Assembly: GCF_008801475.1 (NCBI RefSeq)
Contig: NZ_VZPP01000013.1
Span: 62,001 to 126,000, forward strand
From: Pseudomonas moorei
Lineage (GTDB): Bacteria > Pseudomonadota > Gammaproteobacteria > Pseudomonadales > Pseudomonadaceae
Direction of reading: 5' to 3'
DNA: 64,000 nt
The notes under the pieces are model-generated. The model saw only the letters and a program-made list of their open reading frames with translations, was not told where the DNA came from and made no database searches. This document shows positions 1 to 8,087 of the stretch, piece by piece (the stretch's first letter is position 1; each line of letters opens with the position of its first letter). Position numbers and translations under genes: made by a program.

Positions 1-252
1 ATCTGGGAAGCGTATCCGGTGCAGGAACAGGTGTGGTTGAGTACGGCCGTGATTACCCAGCCTGCCGCCAGTCAGCGCCGACCGCTGATTCTCGATGCGG
101 CGGGGCAGGACCTCTGGCTCGATCCGGAAACGCCGTTACATGCCTTGCAGGCGTTGCTGGCCAGCGAACCCGCGGCATTGCGCGAACGGGTGCTGGCGAA
201 CATGGTCAATGATCCGAAGCTCAATGGGCCGGAGTGTTTGACGCCGGGTTGA
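1..252 (+). CDS. SRAP (HMCES/YedK) family protein, C-terminal fragment
   Basis: Only the last 83 residues are present; the frame is open from base 1 and stops with TGA at 250-252. The pattern WE.Y at the start, a VITQPA stretch, PLILDAAGQDLWLDP and the closing VNDPKLNGPECL matches the C-terminal part of the SOS-response-associated peptidase (SRAP) family. These proteins form a covalent crosslink to abasic sites in single-stranded DNA. The catalytic N-terminal Cys lies outside the window, so activity cannot be judged. The family call is an inference from these C-terminal motifs only. Confidence 0.72.
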   Translation: MWEAYPVQEQVWLSTAVITQPAASQRRPLILDAAGQDLWLDPETPLHALQALLASEPAALRERVLANMVNDPKLNGPECLTPG

Positions 253-275
253 GTTCTTTGGCGACTGGTCCGGCC

Positions 276-349
276 CCATCGCTGGCAAGCCACACAGTGG
301 ATTTGTGAACACCACAGGTCTGTGTGGGAGCTGGCTTGCCAGCGATGAA
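276..349. repeat. REPIN: two inverted REP palindromes (GCTGGCAAGCCA type)
   Basis: CCCCATCGCTGGCAAGCCA at about 276-293 is mirrored by TGGCTTGCCAGCGATGAAGG at about 332-349, with a short spacer between. This is the classical Pseudomonas layout of a REP doublet in inverted orientation. It sits between the SRAP gene and the 3' end of the convergent chemoreceptor gene and may also act as a transcript-end hairpin for both. Confidence 0.8.
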
Positions 350-359
350 GGTCCTCGAA

Positions 360-2501
360 TCAAACCCTGAACTGATTGATCAACCGCCGCTGTTGTTCGG
401 CCAGTTTGGTCAGGTCCGCACTGGCCGCGCTCGATTCATCCGCGCCGCCGGCCACTTCATTGGCCACCTGGCCGATGTTGATCACGTTACGGTTGATATC
501 GTCGGCCACCGCGCTTTGCTCCTCGGCGGCGCTGGCGATCTGGGTGTTCATGTCGTTGATCACCGACACCGCTTTTGTAATGGTTTCCAAGGCCTCTGCC
601 GCTTTCGCCGCGTGTTGCACGCTTTCGTCGGTGCGGTTCTGGCTGTCTTCCATGACCCGCACCACGTCCCGAGTGCCTTGTTGCAGCTGTTGAATCATGG
701 CCTGGATTTCTTCCGTGGCTTTCTGGGTCTTCTGCGCCAGATTGCGCACTTCGTCAGCCACCACCGCAAATCCTCGGCCCTGTTCACCGGCCCGTGCCGC
801 TTCAATGGCGGCGTTCAAGGCCAGCAGGTTGGTTTGTTCGGCAATTCCGCGAATGGCCGTGAGGATCGCGTTGATGTTTTCACTGTCCTTGGCCAGGGTC
901 TGCACGACGCCGACCGCGCGGCCGATTTCCAGTGCAAGCGCGCCAATGGAGGTCGAGGTGTCGCGGACGATTTGCATACCCTGACTGGCAGCCTGATCCG
1001 CATGACTGGCGGCCTGTGCAGCCTGGGTCGCGTTGCGTGCCACATCCTGGGCGGTGGCGGTCATCTCGTGCACCGCGGTGGCGACCTGGTCGATCTCGGC
1101 CATCTGCTTGTGCACCCCGGTGTTGGTGCGAATGGCGATGTCGGCGGTGTGTTCCGACGAATCGCTGACGCTCTGCACCGAGGCCACCACCTGAGTGATC
1201 ATCGCCTGCAACTTGGCCAGGAAGGTGTTGAAGCCTTTGGCGATCGAGCCCAGTTCGTCAGCGCGGTCGCTGGTCAAGCGGCGGGTTAGGTCGCCTTCGC
1301 CCTGGGCAATATCGTCGAGCATGGCGACCATTTGCTTCAGTGGGCGGGCAATGCCGTGGCCCACCAGCCAGATCACCAGCAAGCCGATACCGGCAATCAG
1401 CAGGCCGACCATGGCCATGCCGAAGGTGTCGGATTTGCGTTGGGTGTTGAGGTCAGCCTGCAGTTTTTGCAGGTCGGCCATCACCGCGTCCAACGGCAAT
1501 TGCAGCATCAGGGTCCAGCGGGCATCGGTCTGGCCAATGCCGAAGGGCAGGTACAACTCGATCCGGCCCTGGGCCTTGTCGACGGTATAGGTCACTTCGC
1601 CGCGCTTGAGATTGGCCATGTTGGCAATCTGCTTGCTGTCGAGGATGTCGCTGACCTTTTCGCCGAACTTGCTCGGGTCCTTGGTGTAGGCAACGATTCG
1701 GCCGTTGCCGCCAATCAGGGTCATTTCACCGGCACCGCTGTAGAGCTTCTGGTTGGCGCCCAGGAGCATTTCCTGGATGAAGTTCACCGAGAGGTCAGCG
1801 CCGACGATGCCCTGGAAGGCGCCGTTGAGCATGATCGGTTCGATAAAGGAAGCGAGCATGACGATTTTGTCGCCGACCTTGTAGGGCGCCGGATCGATCA
1901 CACAGGATTTTTTGGTTTCTTTCGAGCACAGGTAGTACTCGCTGGCGCGCACACCGGTGGACAGGGTTTTCTGATCGTCGACGTCCACCAGTTTGTCCAG
2001 GCCGAGGCTACCGTCCTCATTGCGGAACCACCAGGGCAGGAAGCGCCCGTTGGCAGCGTCGATGCCGACCACTTTGGTGCCGACGTAGGCCGCATCATTA
2101 TGGTCTAGGGCGTTGGGTTCCCAGCCAATGTAGGTGCCGAGAATCTTCGGGTTTTTGCTGACGTTTTCCTTGATCAGGCTGATCAACTGCTCGCGGCTGA
2201 GGCTCAGTGCCGGCTGTCCATCGGCTCCGGGCGTGCCGATCAAGGCGTTGACTCGCACCAGTCCGCCGGCAATCAGCAGCGGCGCTTCGAGTTCGCGTTG
2301 AATCTGGCTGACCTGGGTCTGCGCCAGGGACGTCAGGCGTTGTTCGATCACTTGCTCGAATTGCGCCTGAGTCCGCTGCTGGACCATGTCTTGCGTCCGT
2401 GCCCCGGAGAACAGTGCGTAAACGACCAGCGCTGCCACGACACTTAGAACAATGGCACCGGCAAGGGCTGCCACGGAAAACTGGATTGACTTGAATTTCA
2501 T
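360..2501 (-). CDS. methyl-accepting chemotaxis protein with periplasmic Cache sensor
   Basis: The 713-residue product is a transmembrane chemoreceptor that passes ligand signals to CheA/CheW. An N-terminal membrane anchor (about residues 8-32) is followed by a large periplasmic region of about 320 residues, as in double-Cache sensors. A second membrane span near 360-385, a HAMP segment and a long C-terminal signalling coiled coil follow. The hairpin tip reads EAARAGEQGRGFAVVADEVR, the most conserved part of the family. No C-terminal NWETF-like CheR tether is present; the protein ends INQFRV. The ligand cannot be told from sequence. The gene is transcribed divergently from the M48 peptidase gene. 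Confidence 0.93.
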   Translation of the reverse strand: MKFKSIQFSVAALAGAIVLSVVAALVVYALFSGARTQDMVQQRTQAQFEQVIEQRLTSLAQTQVSQIQRELEAPLLIAGGLVRVNALIGTPGADGQPALSLSREQLISLIKENVSKNPKILGTYIGWEPNALDHNDAAYVGTKVVGIDAANGRFLPWWFRNEDGSLGLDKLVDVDDQKTLSTGVRASEYYLCSKETKKSCVIDPAPYKVGDKIVMLASFIEPIMLNGAFQGIVGADLSVNFIQEMLLGANQKLYSGAGEMTLIGGNGRIVAYTKDPSKFGEKVSDILDSKQIANMANLKRGEVTYTVDKAQGRIELYLPFGIGQTDARWTLMLQLPLDAVMADLQKLQADLNTQRKSDTFGMAMVGLLIAGIGLLVIWLVGHGIARPLKQMVAMLDDIAQGEGDLTRRLTSDRADELGSIAKGFNTFLAKLQAMITQVVASVQSVSDSSEHTADIAIRTNTGVHKQMAEIDQVATAVHEMTATAQDVARNATQAAQAASHADQAASQGMQIVRDTSTSIGALALEIGRAVGVVQTLAKDSENINAILTAIRGIAEQTNLLALNAAIEAARAGEQGRGFAVVADEVRNLAQKTQKATEEIQAMIQQLQQGTRDVVRVMEDSQNRTDESVQHAAKAAEALETITKAVSVINDMNTQIASAAEEQSAVADDINRNVINIGQVANEVAGGADESSAASADLTKLAEQQRRLINQFRV

Positions 2502-2772
2502 GGGGGCTCCGCACGCGAGAAGACGACTGCGGTGGTGTATCGGCAGGAGGTCGAGCGGGCATTAGAAGCCGTTGCTGAAATGACTGTTTTGGCGTGGTCG
2601 AGGTCGTAAATGAATCAGGGCGAACCCTGAAAGGCCGTGGCATGTGTCGGTTTGTGAATTTTTTCCTGCAAGGGGGAGCGCTTTGCACGAAATCGGCGTC
2701 TTACATCTGTTGTATCTGGCGTCGATACATTTGCGCGCATAGGATACGGGCATGTTTTCACGGAGTTTTTTG

Positions 2773-3591
2773 ATGAACAAGACATTGGTGTTGTGTGGGC
2801 TGAGCGCGAGTCTGCTGCTTGCCGGGTGTCAGTCGGTCAACACGACCAACGGCGGTGCTGTAGGCGTTGAGCGCAAGCAATACATGTTCAGCATGTTGTC
2901 CACCGATGAGGTCAATCAGATGTACGCCCAGTCTTATCAAAAGACGGTAGGCGAGGCGAGCAGCAAGGGCGTGCTGGACAAGAGCAGTAACGATGCCAAG
3001 CGCATTCAAACGATCTCTGATCGGCTGATTGCCCAGGCTCCGGTGTTTCGTCCGGATTCGGCCCAGTGGAAGTGGGAAGTCAATCTGATCAAAAGCGATG
3101 AGCTCAACGCCAACTGCGGGCCAGGTGGCAAGATCATTTTCTACACGGGTCTGATGGACAGCCTGAAGCTGACCGACGACGAAATCGCCGCCATCCTCGG
3201 CCATGAAATCGCCCATGCCCTGCGCGAGCACGGTCGCGAAGCGATGTCCAAGGCCTATGGCATCGAAATGGCCAAGCAGGGCGCCGGTGCCTTGCTCGGA
3301 TTGAGTCAGGACAGCCTGGCGCTGGCCGATACTGTGGCCAACTACGGCATGACCTTGCCCAACAGCCGCGCCAATGAAAACGAGGCGGACTTGATTGGCC
3401 TCGAACTGGCCGCGCGGGCCGGTTACAACCCGAATGCCGCGATCACCCTGTGGAACAAGATGAGCAAGGCTTCGGAAGGTGCTCCACCGGAGTTCATGAG
3501 CACCCACCCGGCGTCGTCGAGTCGTATTGCGTCCTTGCAGGCGGCCATCCCGAAGGTCATGCCGCTTTACGAGCAGGCCAAGAAGCCCTGA
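2773..3591 (+). CDS. M48-family zinc metallopeptidase, lipoprotein
   Basis: The 272-residue product carries a lipoprotein signal peptide with lipobox LLAGC (Cys19), so it is probably membrane-anchored in the periplasm. The zinc motif HEIAH is at residues 144-148, and a downstream NENEADLIG supplies the usual third ligand Glu. This is the architecture of the Oma1/BepA/LoiP-type M48 peptidases that act in outer-membrane protein quality control. An ATG at 2752 is in frame, but the ATG at 2773 has GGAG seven bases upstream and gives a clean signal peptide, so I chose it. The exact substrate is unknown. Confidence 0.9.
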   Translation: MNKTLVLCGLSASLLLAGCQSVNTTNGGAVGVERKQYMFSMLSTDEVNQMYAQSYQKTVGEASSKGVLDKSSNDAKRIQTISDRLIAQAPVFRPDSAQWKWEVNLIKSDELNANCGPGGKIIFYTGLMDSLKLTDDEIAAILGHEIAHALREHGREAMSKAYGIEMAKQGAGALLGLSQDSLALADTVANYGMTLPNSRANENEADLIGLELAARAGYNPNAAITLWNKMSKASEGAPPEFMSTHPASSSRIASLQAAIPKVMPLYEQAKKP

Positions 3592-3626
3592 TTGGATTCA
3601 GCAAAAGCTGCACGTTTTCAGCTTTT

Positions 3627-3654
3627 GTGGCGAGGGAGCAAGCTCCCTCGCCAC
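3627..3654. repeat. REP-like perfect palindrome
   Basis: A 28-bp perfect palindrome reading GTGGCGAGGGAGC from the left and its exact complement from the right. It lies between the convergent M48 peptidase and GDT1 genes, just after an imperfect hairpin formed by GCAAAAGCTG and CAGCTTTTG at 3601-3626. It belongs to the common Pseudomonas REP/terminator-like palindromes and may end transcripts from both sides. Confidence 0.75.
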
Positions 3655-3670
3655 AGTCCCTTCTAACGCG

Positions 3671-4255
3671 TCAAACCCAGCCGCTGCTCTGCATCGCCTT
3701 GTACACCGCCACGATGGCGAGGATGAAAAAGGCCGAGGCGGCGAGTCGACGGATCAGCGTCAGCGGCAATTTGTCCGCGGCAAAGTTACCCGCCAGCACC
3801 ACCGGCACGTTGGCAATCAACATGCCCAGCGTGGTGCCGATGATCACCAGCCACAGCTCCGGATATTGCGCGGCGAGCATCACCGTTGCGATCTGAGTCT
3901 TGTCGCCGATTTCCGCCAGGAAGAAAGCAATCAGTGTGGTCAGGAACGGCCCGAACTTGCGGGCGGTGCTGGCTTCGTCGTCATCCATCTTGTCCGGCAC
4001 CAGGGTCCACAGTGCGGTGGCGGTGAAGCTCGCCGCGAGGATCCAGTGCAGCAGCGTATCCGAGAAGAAACTCCCCACCCAGGCGCCAACCGCGCCGGCT
4101 GCTGCGTGGTTGGCCAGGGTCGCGGCGATGATCCCGGCGATGATTGGCCAGGGTTTGCGGAAGCGAGCGGCGAGAATGAGCGCGAGCAGTTGCGTCTTGT
4201 CGCCGATTTCGGCCAAGGCAACGATTGCGGTAGGTACGAGTAGTGAATCCAGCAT
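3671..4255 (-). CDS. TMEM165/GDT1 (UPF0016) family cation exporter, probably Mn2+
   Basis: The 194-residue integral membrane protein has the two signature repeats of the family: EIGDKT at 16-21 and again at 115-120, each at the start of a three-helix bundle. Members move Mn2+ or Ca2+ across membranes; bacterial ones are linked to Mn2+ efflux. The in-frame ATG at 4285 would fall at the edge of the riboswitch hairpin. The ATG at 4255 has AGGA nine bases upstream and gives MLDSLLVP directly before the first motif, so I chose it. Control by the adjacent yybP-ykoY element supports Mn2+ as substrate. Confidence 0.9.
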   Translation of the reverse strand: MLDSLLVPTAIVALAEIGDKTQLLALILAARFRKPWPIIAGIIAATLANHAAAGAVGAWVGSFFSDTLLHWILAASFTATALWTLVPDKMDDDEASTARKFGPFLTTLIAFFLAEIGDKTQIATVMLAAQYPELWLVIIGTTLGMLIANVPVVLAGNFAADKLPLTLIRRLAASAFFILAIVAVYKAMQSSGWV

Positions 4256-4288
4256 CAGGGGTTTTCCTAAGGGGCGGGTCGACACGGC

Positions 4289-4462
4289 TATGACACGTAC
4301 AGCCTTCCCGCCCCGGGTAAGGTGTTCGTGTCATAGGTCTTGTCAAACCCCGGCGATCCATCTGATGTGGACGCTTGGGTCGCATACGCCATGGTCTGAG
4401 GACCAAGTATGTTGACGCATGCCGGACGAGCGTGGCGCTCGTGGGAGACTACTCCCCTAGGA
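4289..4462 (-). promoter_or_regulatory. yybP-ykoY manganese riboswitch
   Basis: Read on the minus strand, the leader has the 5' hallmark GGGGAGUAG (4457-4449), followed by a stem and then CGUCAACAUACUUGG. It ends in a strong hairpin, GACACG...CGTGTC, holding ACCTTACCCGGGG and GGGAAGG, at 4292-4332. These are the conserved blocks of the yybP-ykoY family, which binds Mn2+ and switches on exporter genes. It lies between rsmC and the GDT1 gene, 34 bases before the chosen start codon. Control is probably at translation, because no T-run follows the last hairpin. Confidence 0.88.
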
Positions 4463-4470
4463 CGGAGCGG

Positions 4471-4499
4471 ATTCTGCCTAGGCAAAATCCATTCGGCAA
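4471..4499 (-). promoter_or_regulatory. candidate sigma70 promoter for the riboswitch leader
   Basis: On the minus strand TTGCCG (4499-4494) and CAGAAT (4476-4471) are separated by 17 bases, placing a start near 4464, right before the riboswitch. Each box matches the consensus at four of six positions. Read-through from rsmC is also possible. Confidence 0.4.
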
Positions 4500-4510
4500 G
4501 CAGAAATTTC

Positions 4511-5509
4511 TTATCCGCGTTTGGCCCGGTAGATTCGGAAACCCTGTCCTTCGGCCTTGATCGCACATACGCCCAGATGCTCTTCGATCAGTGGTTGATA
4601 TTTCAGGAAGCTGTTCGCCACCAGGCGCAGTTCGCCACCGTTTTTCAGATGTTTGGCTGCTTTTCGCAGCAGGTTTTCGGTGGCGAAGTAATCGGTATGA
4701 ACGCCGACATGGAACGGTGGATTGCTCAGAATCGCACTCAGACCCATGGGGGCGGCGTCGATGCCGTCACCGGTAATGACGTCTGCTTCCAGACCATTGG
4801 CAGCCAGGGTCAAGCGACTGCTGGCGGCGGCGAACGCGTCCACGTCCAGCAAAGTGACCTGGTTGTGCGGATAACGACGCTTTACCGCAGCCCCCAGCAC
4901 GCCCGCGCCGCAACCGAAATCCAGCAAATGGCCGCTTGGCAGTTTATCCAGGTGCTCGAGCAACAGCGCGCTGCCGCGATCCAGGCGACCATGGCTGAAC
5001 ACGCCCGGCAGACTGATGACCTTGAGCGGGCCTTCCGCCAGCGGCAATTCGTATGCCTGGGCCAGGCTTTCCAGCGGCTTGGCCGCCGGTGCATTGGCCA
5101 CGGTGACTTGCCAGAGCTGACAATGCCGCGCGCTGTCGAGTTTGCGCGGCTTGCCGAACGGATTCAGTTGCTTGGCCGCCCCCTCGATACCGCTTTTTTT
5201 CTCGCCGACCAGAAACACCTCACGACCTTCCAGGCGCGAAGCCACGGCGTTGAGGATGTAATCGGTCAGGTCCTTGGACTTGGGCAGAAAAACCACCGCG
5301 CTGTGAAACTCGCGCTGCGGGACATTCACGCCAAAATGGCTGCGCTCGGCGAAACGCGCATCCAGGGCCGCCTGGTCGCCGGCGTGCCAGCACCAGCCGT
5401 GGGCGGCCGGCAGGCGACCGAGCAAGTCGTCGGCGGGCAAACCGGCCAGCAACACCGAACCCTGGAATAACTCAGCCTGACGAAGCAGTACTTCACTGCG
5501 CGGATCCAT
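4511..5509 (-). CDS. rsmC: 16S rRNA (guanine(1207)-N(2))-methyltransferase RsmC
   Basis: The 332-residue product has the two-domain layout of RsmC: a degenerate N-terminal methyltransferase-like domain and a catalytic C-terminal Rossmann domain. The latter shows the SAM-binding LLDFGCGAGVLG segment and the catalytic NPPFH motif used for exocyclic-amine methylation. RsmC modifies G1207 of 16S rRNA in the assembled 30S subunit. The length fits the family. It is followed on the same strand by the Mn2+ riboswitch and exporter gene. Confidence 0.93.
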   Translation of the reverse strand: MDPRSEVLLRQAELFQGSVLLAGLPADDLLGRLPAAHGWCWHAGDQAALDARFAERSHFGVNVPQREFHSAVVFLPKSKDLTDYILNAVASRLEGREVFLVGEKKSGIEGAAKQLNPFGKPRKLDSARHCQLWQVTVANAPAAKPLESLAQAYELPLAEGPLKVISLPGVFSHGRLDRGSALLLEHLDKLPSGHLLDFGCGAGVLGAAVKRRYPHNQVTLLDVDAFAAASSRLTLAANGLEADVITGDGIDAAPMGLSAILSNPPFHVGVHTDYFATENLLRKAAKHLKNGGELRLVANSFLKYQPLIEEHLGVCAIKAEGQGFRIYRAKRG

Positions 5510-5542
5510 AACTGCTCCTGTGAAAAAAAGTGCCGCAGTTTA

Positions 5543-6508
5543 TCAACTGACGACCCGCAGCGCCTTACCGCTGAAGTACGCCAGAGCGTTTTCCGTGACT
5601 TGACCCACGATTCGCTGCCGCGCTTCGCGACTGCCCCAGGCGTTGTGCGGGGTAACGATCAGCCGCGGGATGTCGTGGGCCAGCAGTGGATTGCCATGGG
5701 TTGGCGGCTCGACGCTCAGTACGTCGGTGGCTGCGCCACCCAGGTGGCCGTTACGCAGCGCATCGGCCAGCGCTTGCTCGTCGATCAGACCGCCACGGGC
5801 GGTGTTGACCACGAATGCGCCGGGTTTCATCGAGGCCAGTTCGCGGGCGCCGATGAAATGGCGGGTGTGTTCGTTGAGCGGACAGTGCAAGGTCAGGGCG
5901 TCGATCTGCGGCAGCAGTTCTTCCAGCGGCAAGCGATCCGGACGGGCAGGGCGCCCAGGAATCTGCCCCAACAGCACGCGCATGCCAAAGGCCTCGGCCA
6001 GTCGCGCTACCGCGCCGCCGAGTTCGCCGTGACCGAGCAAACCGAGGGTTTTGCCCTCCAGTTCGACGATCGGGTAGTCCAGCAGGCAGAACTGTTTGGC
6101 CTGTTGCCAGCGACCTTCGCCGACAGCTTTCTGATAGTCCGCCAGGCGCGTGGCCAGGTTGAGCAGCAACATGAGGGTGTGTTGGGCGACCGAGGGCGTG
6201 CCGTAGCCCTGGCAATTGCACACGGTAATCCCGCGGGCGCGGGCCGCAGCGAGGTCGACATTGTTGGTGCCGGTGGCGGTGATGAGGATCAGCTTCAGCT
6301 CGGGGCTGGCGGCCATGGCGGCGGCGTCGATCATGATTTTGTTGGTGATGGCCACTGTGGCGCCCTTTAGGTGGTCGATTACCTGATCAGGGAGGGTCTG
6401 GGCGTACAGTTGCAAGTCACTGAAACAATCGCGTAACGGATTGAGATCGAGATCGCCCAGATCCAGGGACGGGTGATCGAGGAAAACGGCGCGGCGAATG
6501 TTCGTCAT
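5543..6508 (-). CDS. D-2-hydroxyacid dehydrogenase (glycerate/hydroxypyruvate type)
   Basis: The 321-residue product belongs to the NAD(P)-dependent D-isomer 2-hydroxyacid dehydrogenases. The nucleotide-binding loop reads GLLGHGELGG, the substrate arginine lies in NTARGGLID, and the catalytic His is in TPHNAWGS. The closest theme is glycerate dehydrogenase/hydroxypyruvate reductase, but substrate choice is not fixed by these motifs. A TTG at 6511 is in frame. I prefer the ATG at 6508 because AAGG sits eight bases upstream. It is divergent from the LysE-family gene. Confidence 0.88.
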   Translation of the reverse strand: MTNIRRAVFLDHPSLDLGDLDLNPLRDCFSDLQLYAQTLPDQVIDHLKGATVAITNKIMIDAAAMAASPELKLILITATGTNNVDLAAARARGITVCNCQGYGTPSVAQHTLMLLLNLATRLADYQKAVGEGRWQQAKQFCLLDYPIVELEGKTLGLLGHGELGGAVARLAEAFGMRVLLGQIPGRPARPDRLPLEELLPQIDALTLHCPLNEHTRHFIGARELASMKPGAFVVNTARGGLIDEQALADALRNGHLGGAATDVLSVEPPTHGNPLLAHDIPRLIVTPHNAWGSREARQRIVGQVTENALAYFSGKALRVVS

Positions 6509-6599
6509 CAACTGTACCTTTTGTGCATTGAACTGAAGGCGTAATCTGCCGAGCCTACCAGATGAAACAATCAGTTACGCTTGTCCAAAAGGAGCCCCC

Positions 6600-7229
6600 A
6601 TGTACTGGACAGAGTTCTTGACCGTCGCCCTTATTCACCTGCTGGCCGTGGCCAGTCCCGGCCCGGACTTTGCCGTGGTGGTGCGTGAGAGTGTGACCCA
6701 CGGTCGTCGCGCAGGCACCTGGACGGCGCTTGGCGTCGGCACCGCGATTTTCCTTCACGTCGGCTATTCGCTGCTGGGCATCGGTCTGATCGTGTCCCAG
6801 TCGATCATGCTGTTCAATGCCCTGAAATGGGCCGCCGCCGCTTATCTGCTGTACATCGGCTTCAAGGCTTTGCGGGCGCAGCCAGCCAAACCGGTGGCGG
6901 ATGATCTGCACAAGGAAGCCGGCGAGCGCACGGCCCGTGGCGCCTTTACTTCAGGTTTCGTGACCAATGGTCTCAACCCGAAAGCCACGCTGTTTTTCCT
7001 GTCGCTGTTCACCGTGGTAATCAATCCTCACACGCCGCTGATGGTGCAAGCCGGCTACGGGATTTACCTGGCCGCCGCGACGGCGACCTGGTTCTGCCTG
7101 GTGGCGATGCTGTTCAGCCAGCAGCGTGTGCGCGCCGGTTTCGCCCGCATGGGTCACTGGTTCGACCGCACCATGGGCGCGGTACTGATCGCAATCGGCG
7201 TGAAGCTCGCATTTACCGAGATGCACTGA
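6600..7229 (+). CDS. LysE/RhtB-family amino-acid exporter
   Basis: The 209-residue hydrophobic protein shows the LysE superfamily N-terminus (ALIHLLAVASPGPDFAVV) and about six membrane helices. The mid-protein NGLNPKATLFFLSLF is typical of RhtB-type translocators. These export amino acids or derivatives such as homoserine or threonine. AAAGGAG precedes the ATG by about six bases. Its last 76 bases overlap the 3' end of the convergent AraC-family gene. Confidence 0.9.
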   Translation: MYWTEFLTVALIHLLAVASPGPDFAVVVRESVTHGRRAGTWTALGVGTAIFLHVGYSLLGIGLIVSQSIMLFNALKWAAAAYLLYIGFKALRAQPAKPVADDLHKEAGERTARGAFTSGFVTNGLNPKATLFFLSLFTVVINPHTPLMVQAGYGIYLAAATATWFCLVAMLFSQQRVRAGFARMGHWFDRTMGAVLIAIGVKLAFTEMH

Positions 7230-8002
7230 TCCTGCGTGGCGCCGAGTTCGCTCAGCTTGTTCAGGGTGTTCAGGTATTGCCGGGGATTTTCTCCCAGCAA
7301 ACGACGGAACATCGCGCTGAACGCGCGGGCGCTGCCGTAACCCAGGTCCTGCGCCACGCTCTGCACGCTTTCCCCGGCGAGCAGGCGGGGCAGGGCTTCC
7401 ATCAAGCGCAGTTGCTGGCGCCAGTCATTGAAAGTCATCTTGAGCTGTTGCTGAAACAGTCGTGCCAGAGTGCGTGAACTGGCGCCGACCTGCTGCGCCC
7501 AGTCCTCCAGCGTGTTGAGGTGATCAGGTTTTTGCAGCAGTGCCAGACAAATGCTCTGCAAGCGCCGATCCTCGGGCATGGGTATGTGCAGCGCAAGGTT
7601 TTCCAGGCTGGCCAGCTCTTGCAGCATCAGTTGCTGAATCAGAGGATTTTCAGCGTGCTGCGGGCCTTGCACTGCCCGCACGATCAGCTCGCGCAGCAGC
7701 GGCGTGACCGCCAGGACACAGCACTGCTGCAGGTTCGCCGGCGACAGTTCGGCGTCGATGAAGAGCGAGCGCATGCGCACCTCCCCGGACATGAAAATCT
7801 CATGTTCCACCCTTGGCGGAATCCACACGGCGCGGGTCGGTGGAATGATCCACGCACCCTGCGCCGTCACCACTCGCATCATCCCGCACACGGCATACAG
7901 TAACTGCGCTTCGCGATGTTGATGAAGTTCCTGGTGTGCGCCATCCACGTAATCTCGCGGATAGGCACTGACTGGCCCGTGCTGGAAATGGCTGATTAAC
8001 AT
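7154..8002 (-). CDS. AraC-family transcriptional regulator
   Basis: The 282-residue protein has an N-terminal cupin-like sensor region (ending VWIPPRVEHEIFMSG) and a C-terminal pair of helix-turn-helix motifs: ASSRTLARLFQQQLKMTF and the signature SVQSVAQDLGYGSARAFSAMFRRLLGENPRQYL. The frame can be extended to a TTG at 8047, but the ATG at 8002 fits better. It lies divergent from the MFS gene and may control it. About 35 residues after the HTH are unusual and are encoded where the gene overlaps the LysE gene, suggesting a lost stop codon. Confidence 0.85.
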   Translation of the reverse strand: MLISHFQHGPVSAYPRDYVDGAHQELHQHREAQLLYAVCGMMRVVTAQGAWIIPPTRAVWIPPRVEHEIFMSGEVRMRSLFIDAELSPANLQQCCVLAVTPLLRELIVRAVQGPQHAENPLIQQLMLQELASLENLALHIPMPEDRRLQSICLALLQKPDHLNTLEDWAQQVGASSRTLARLFQQQLKMTFNDWRQQLRLMEALPRLLAGESVQSVAQDLGYGSARAFSAMFRRLLGENPRQYLNTLNKLSELGATQDQCISVNASFTPIAISTAPMVRSNQ

Positions 8003-8087
8003 GTCAGATCCGATGACTTTGTTGTCAGGAATGCGCTTTTTCGCCAACTTAGCATAGGTCGCTCACTCCAACGTAAAGCGTGCCGCG

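Noticed and set aside
276..349. CRISPR-like repetition among the intergenic palindromes
   Set aside because: The repeats are scattered single or doublet REP elements, not regularly spaced direct repeats with unique spacers, and no cas genes are present.
4255..4285. Start codon of the GDT1 gene at 4285
   Set aside because: It would fall at the riboswitch hairpin and add ten residues absent from the expected N-terminus. ATG 4255 has a ribosome site.
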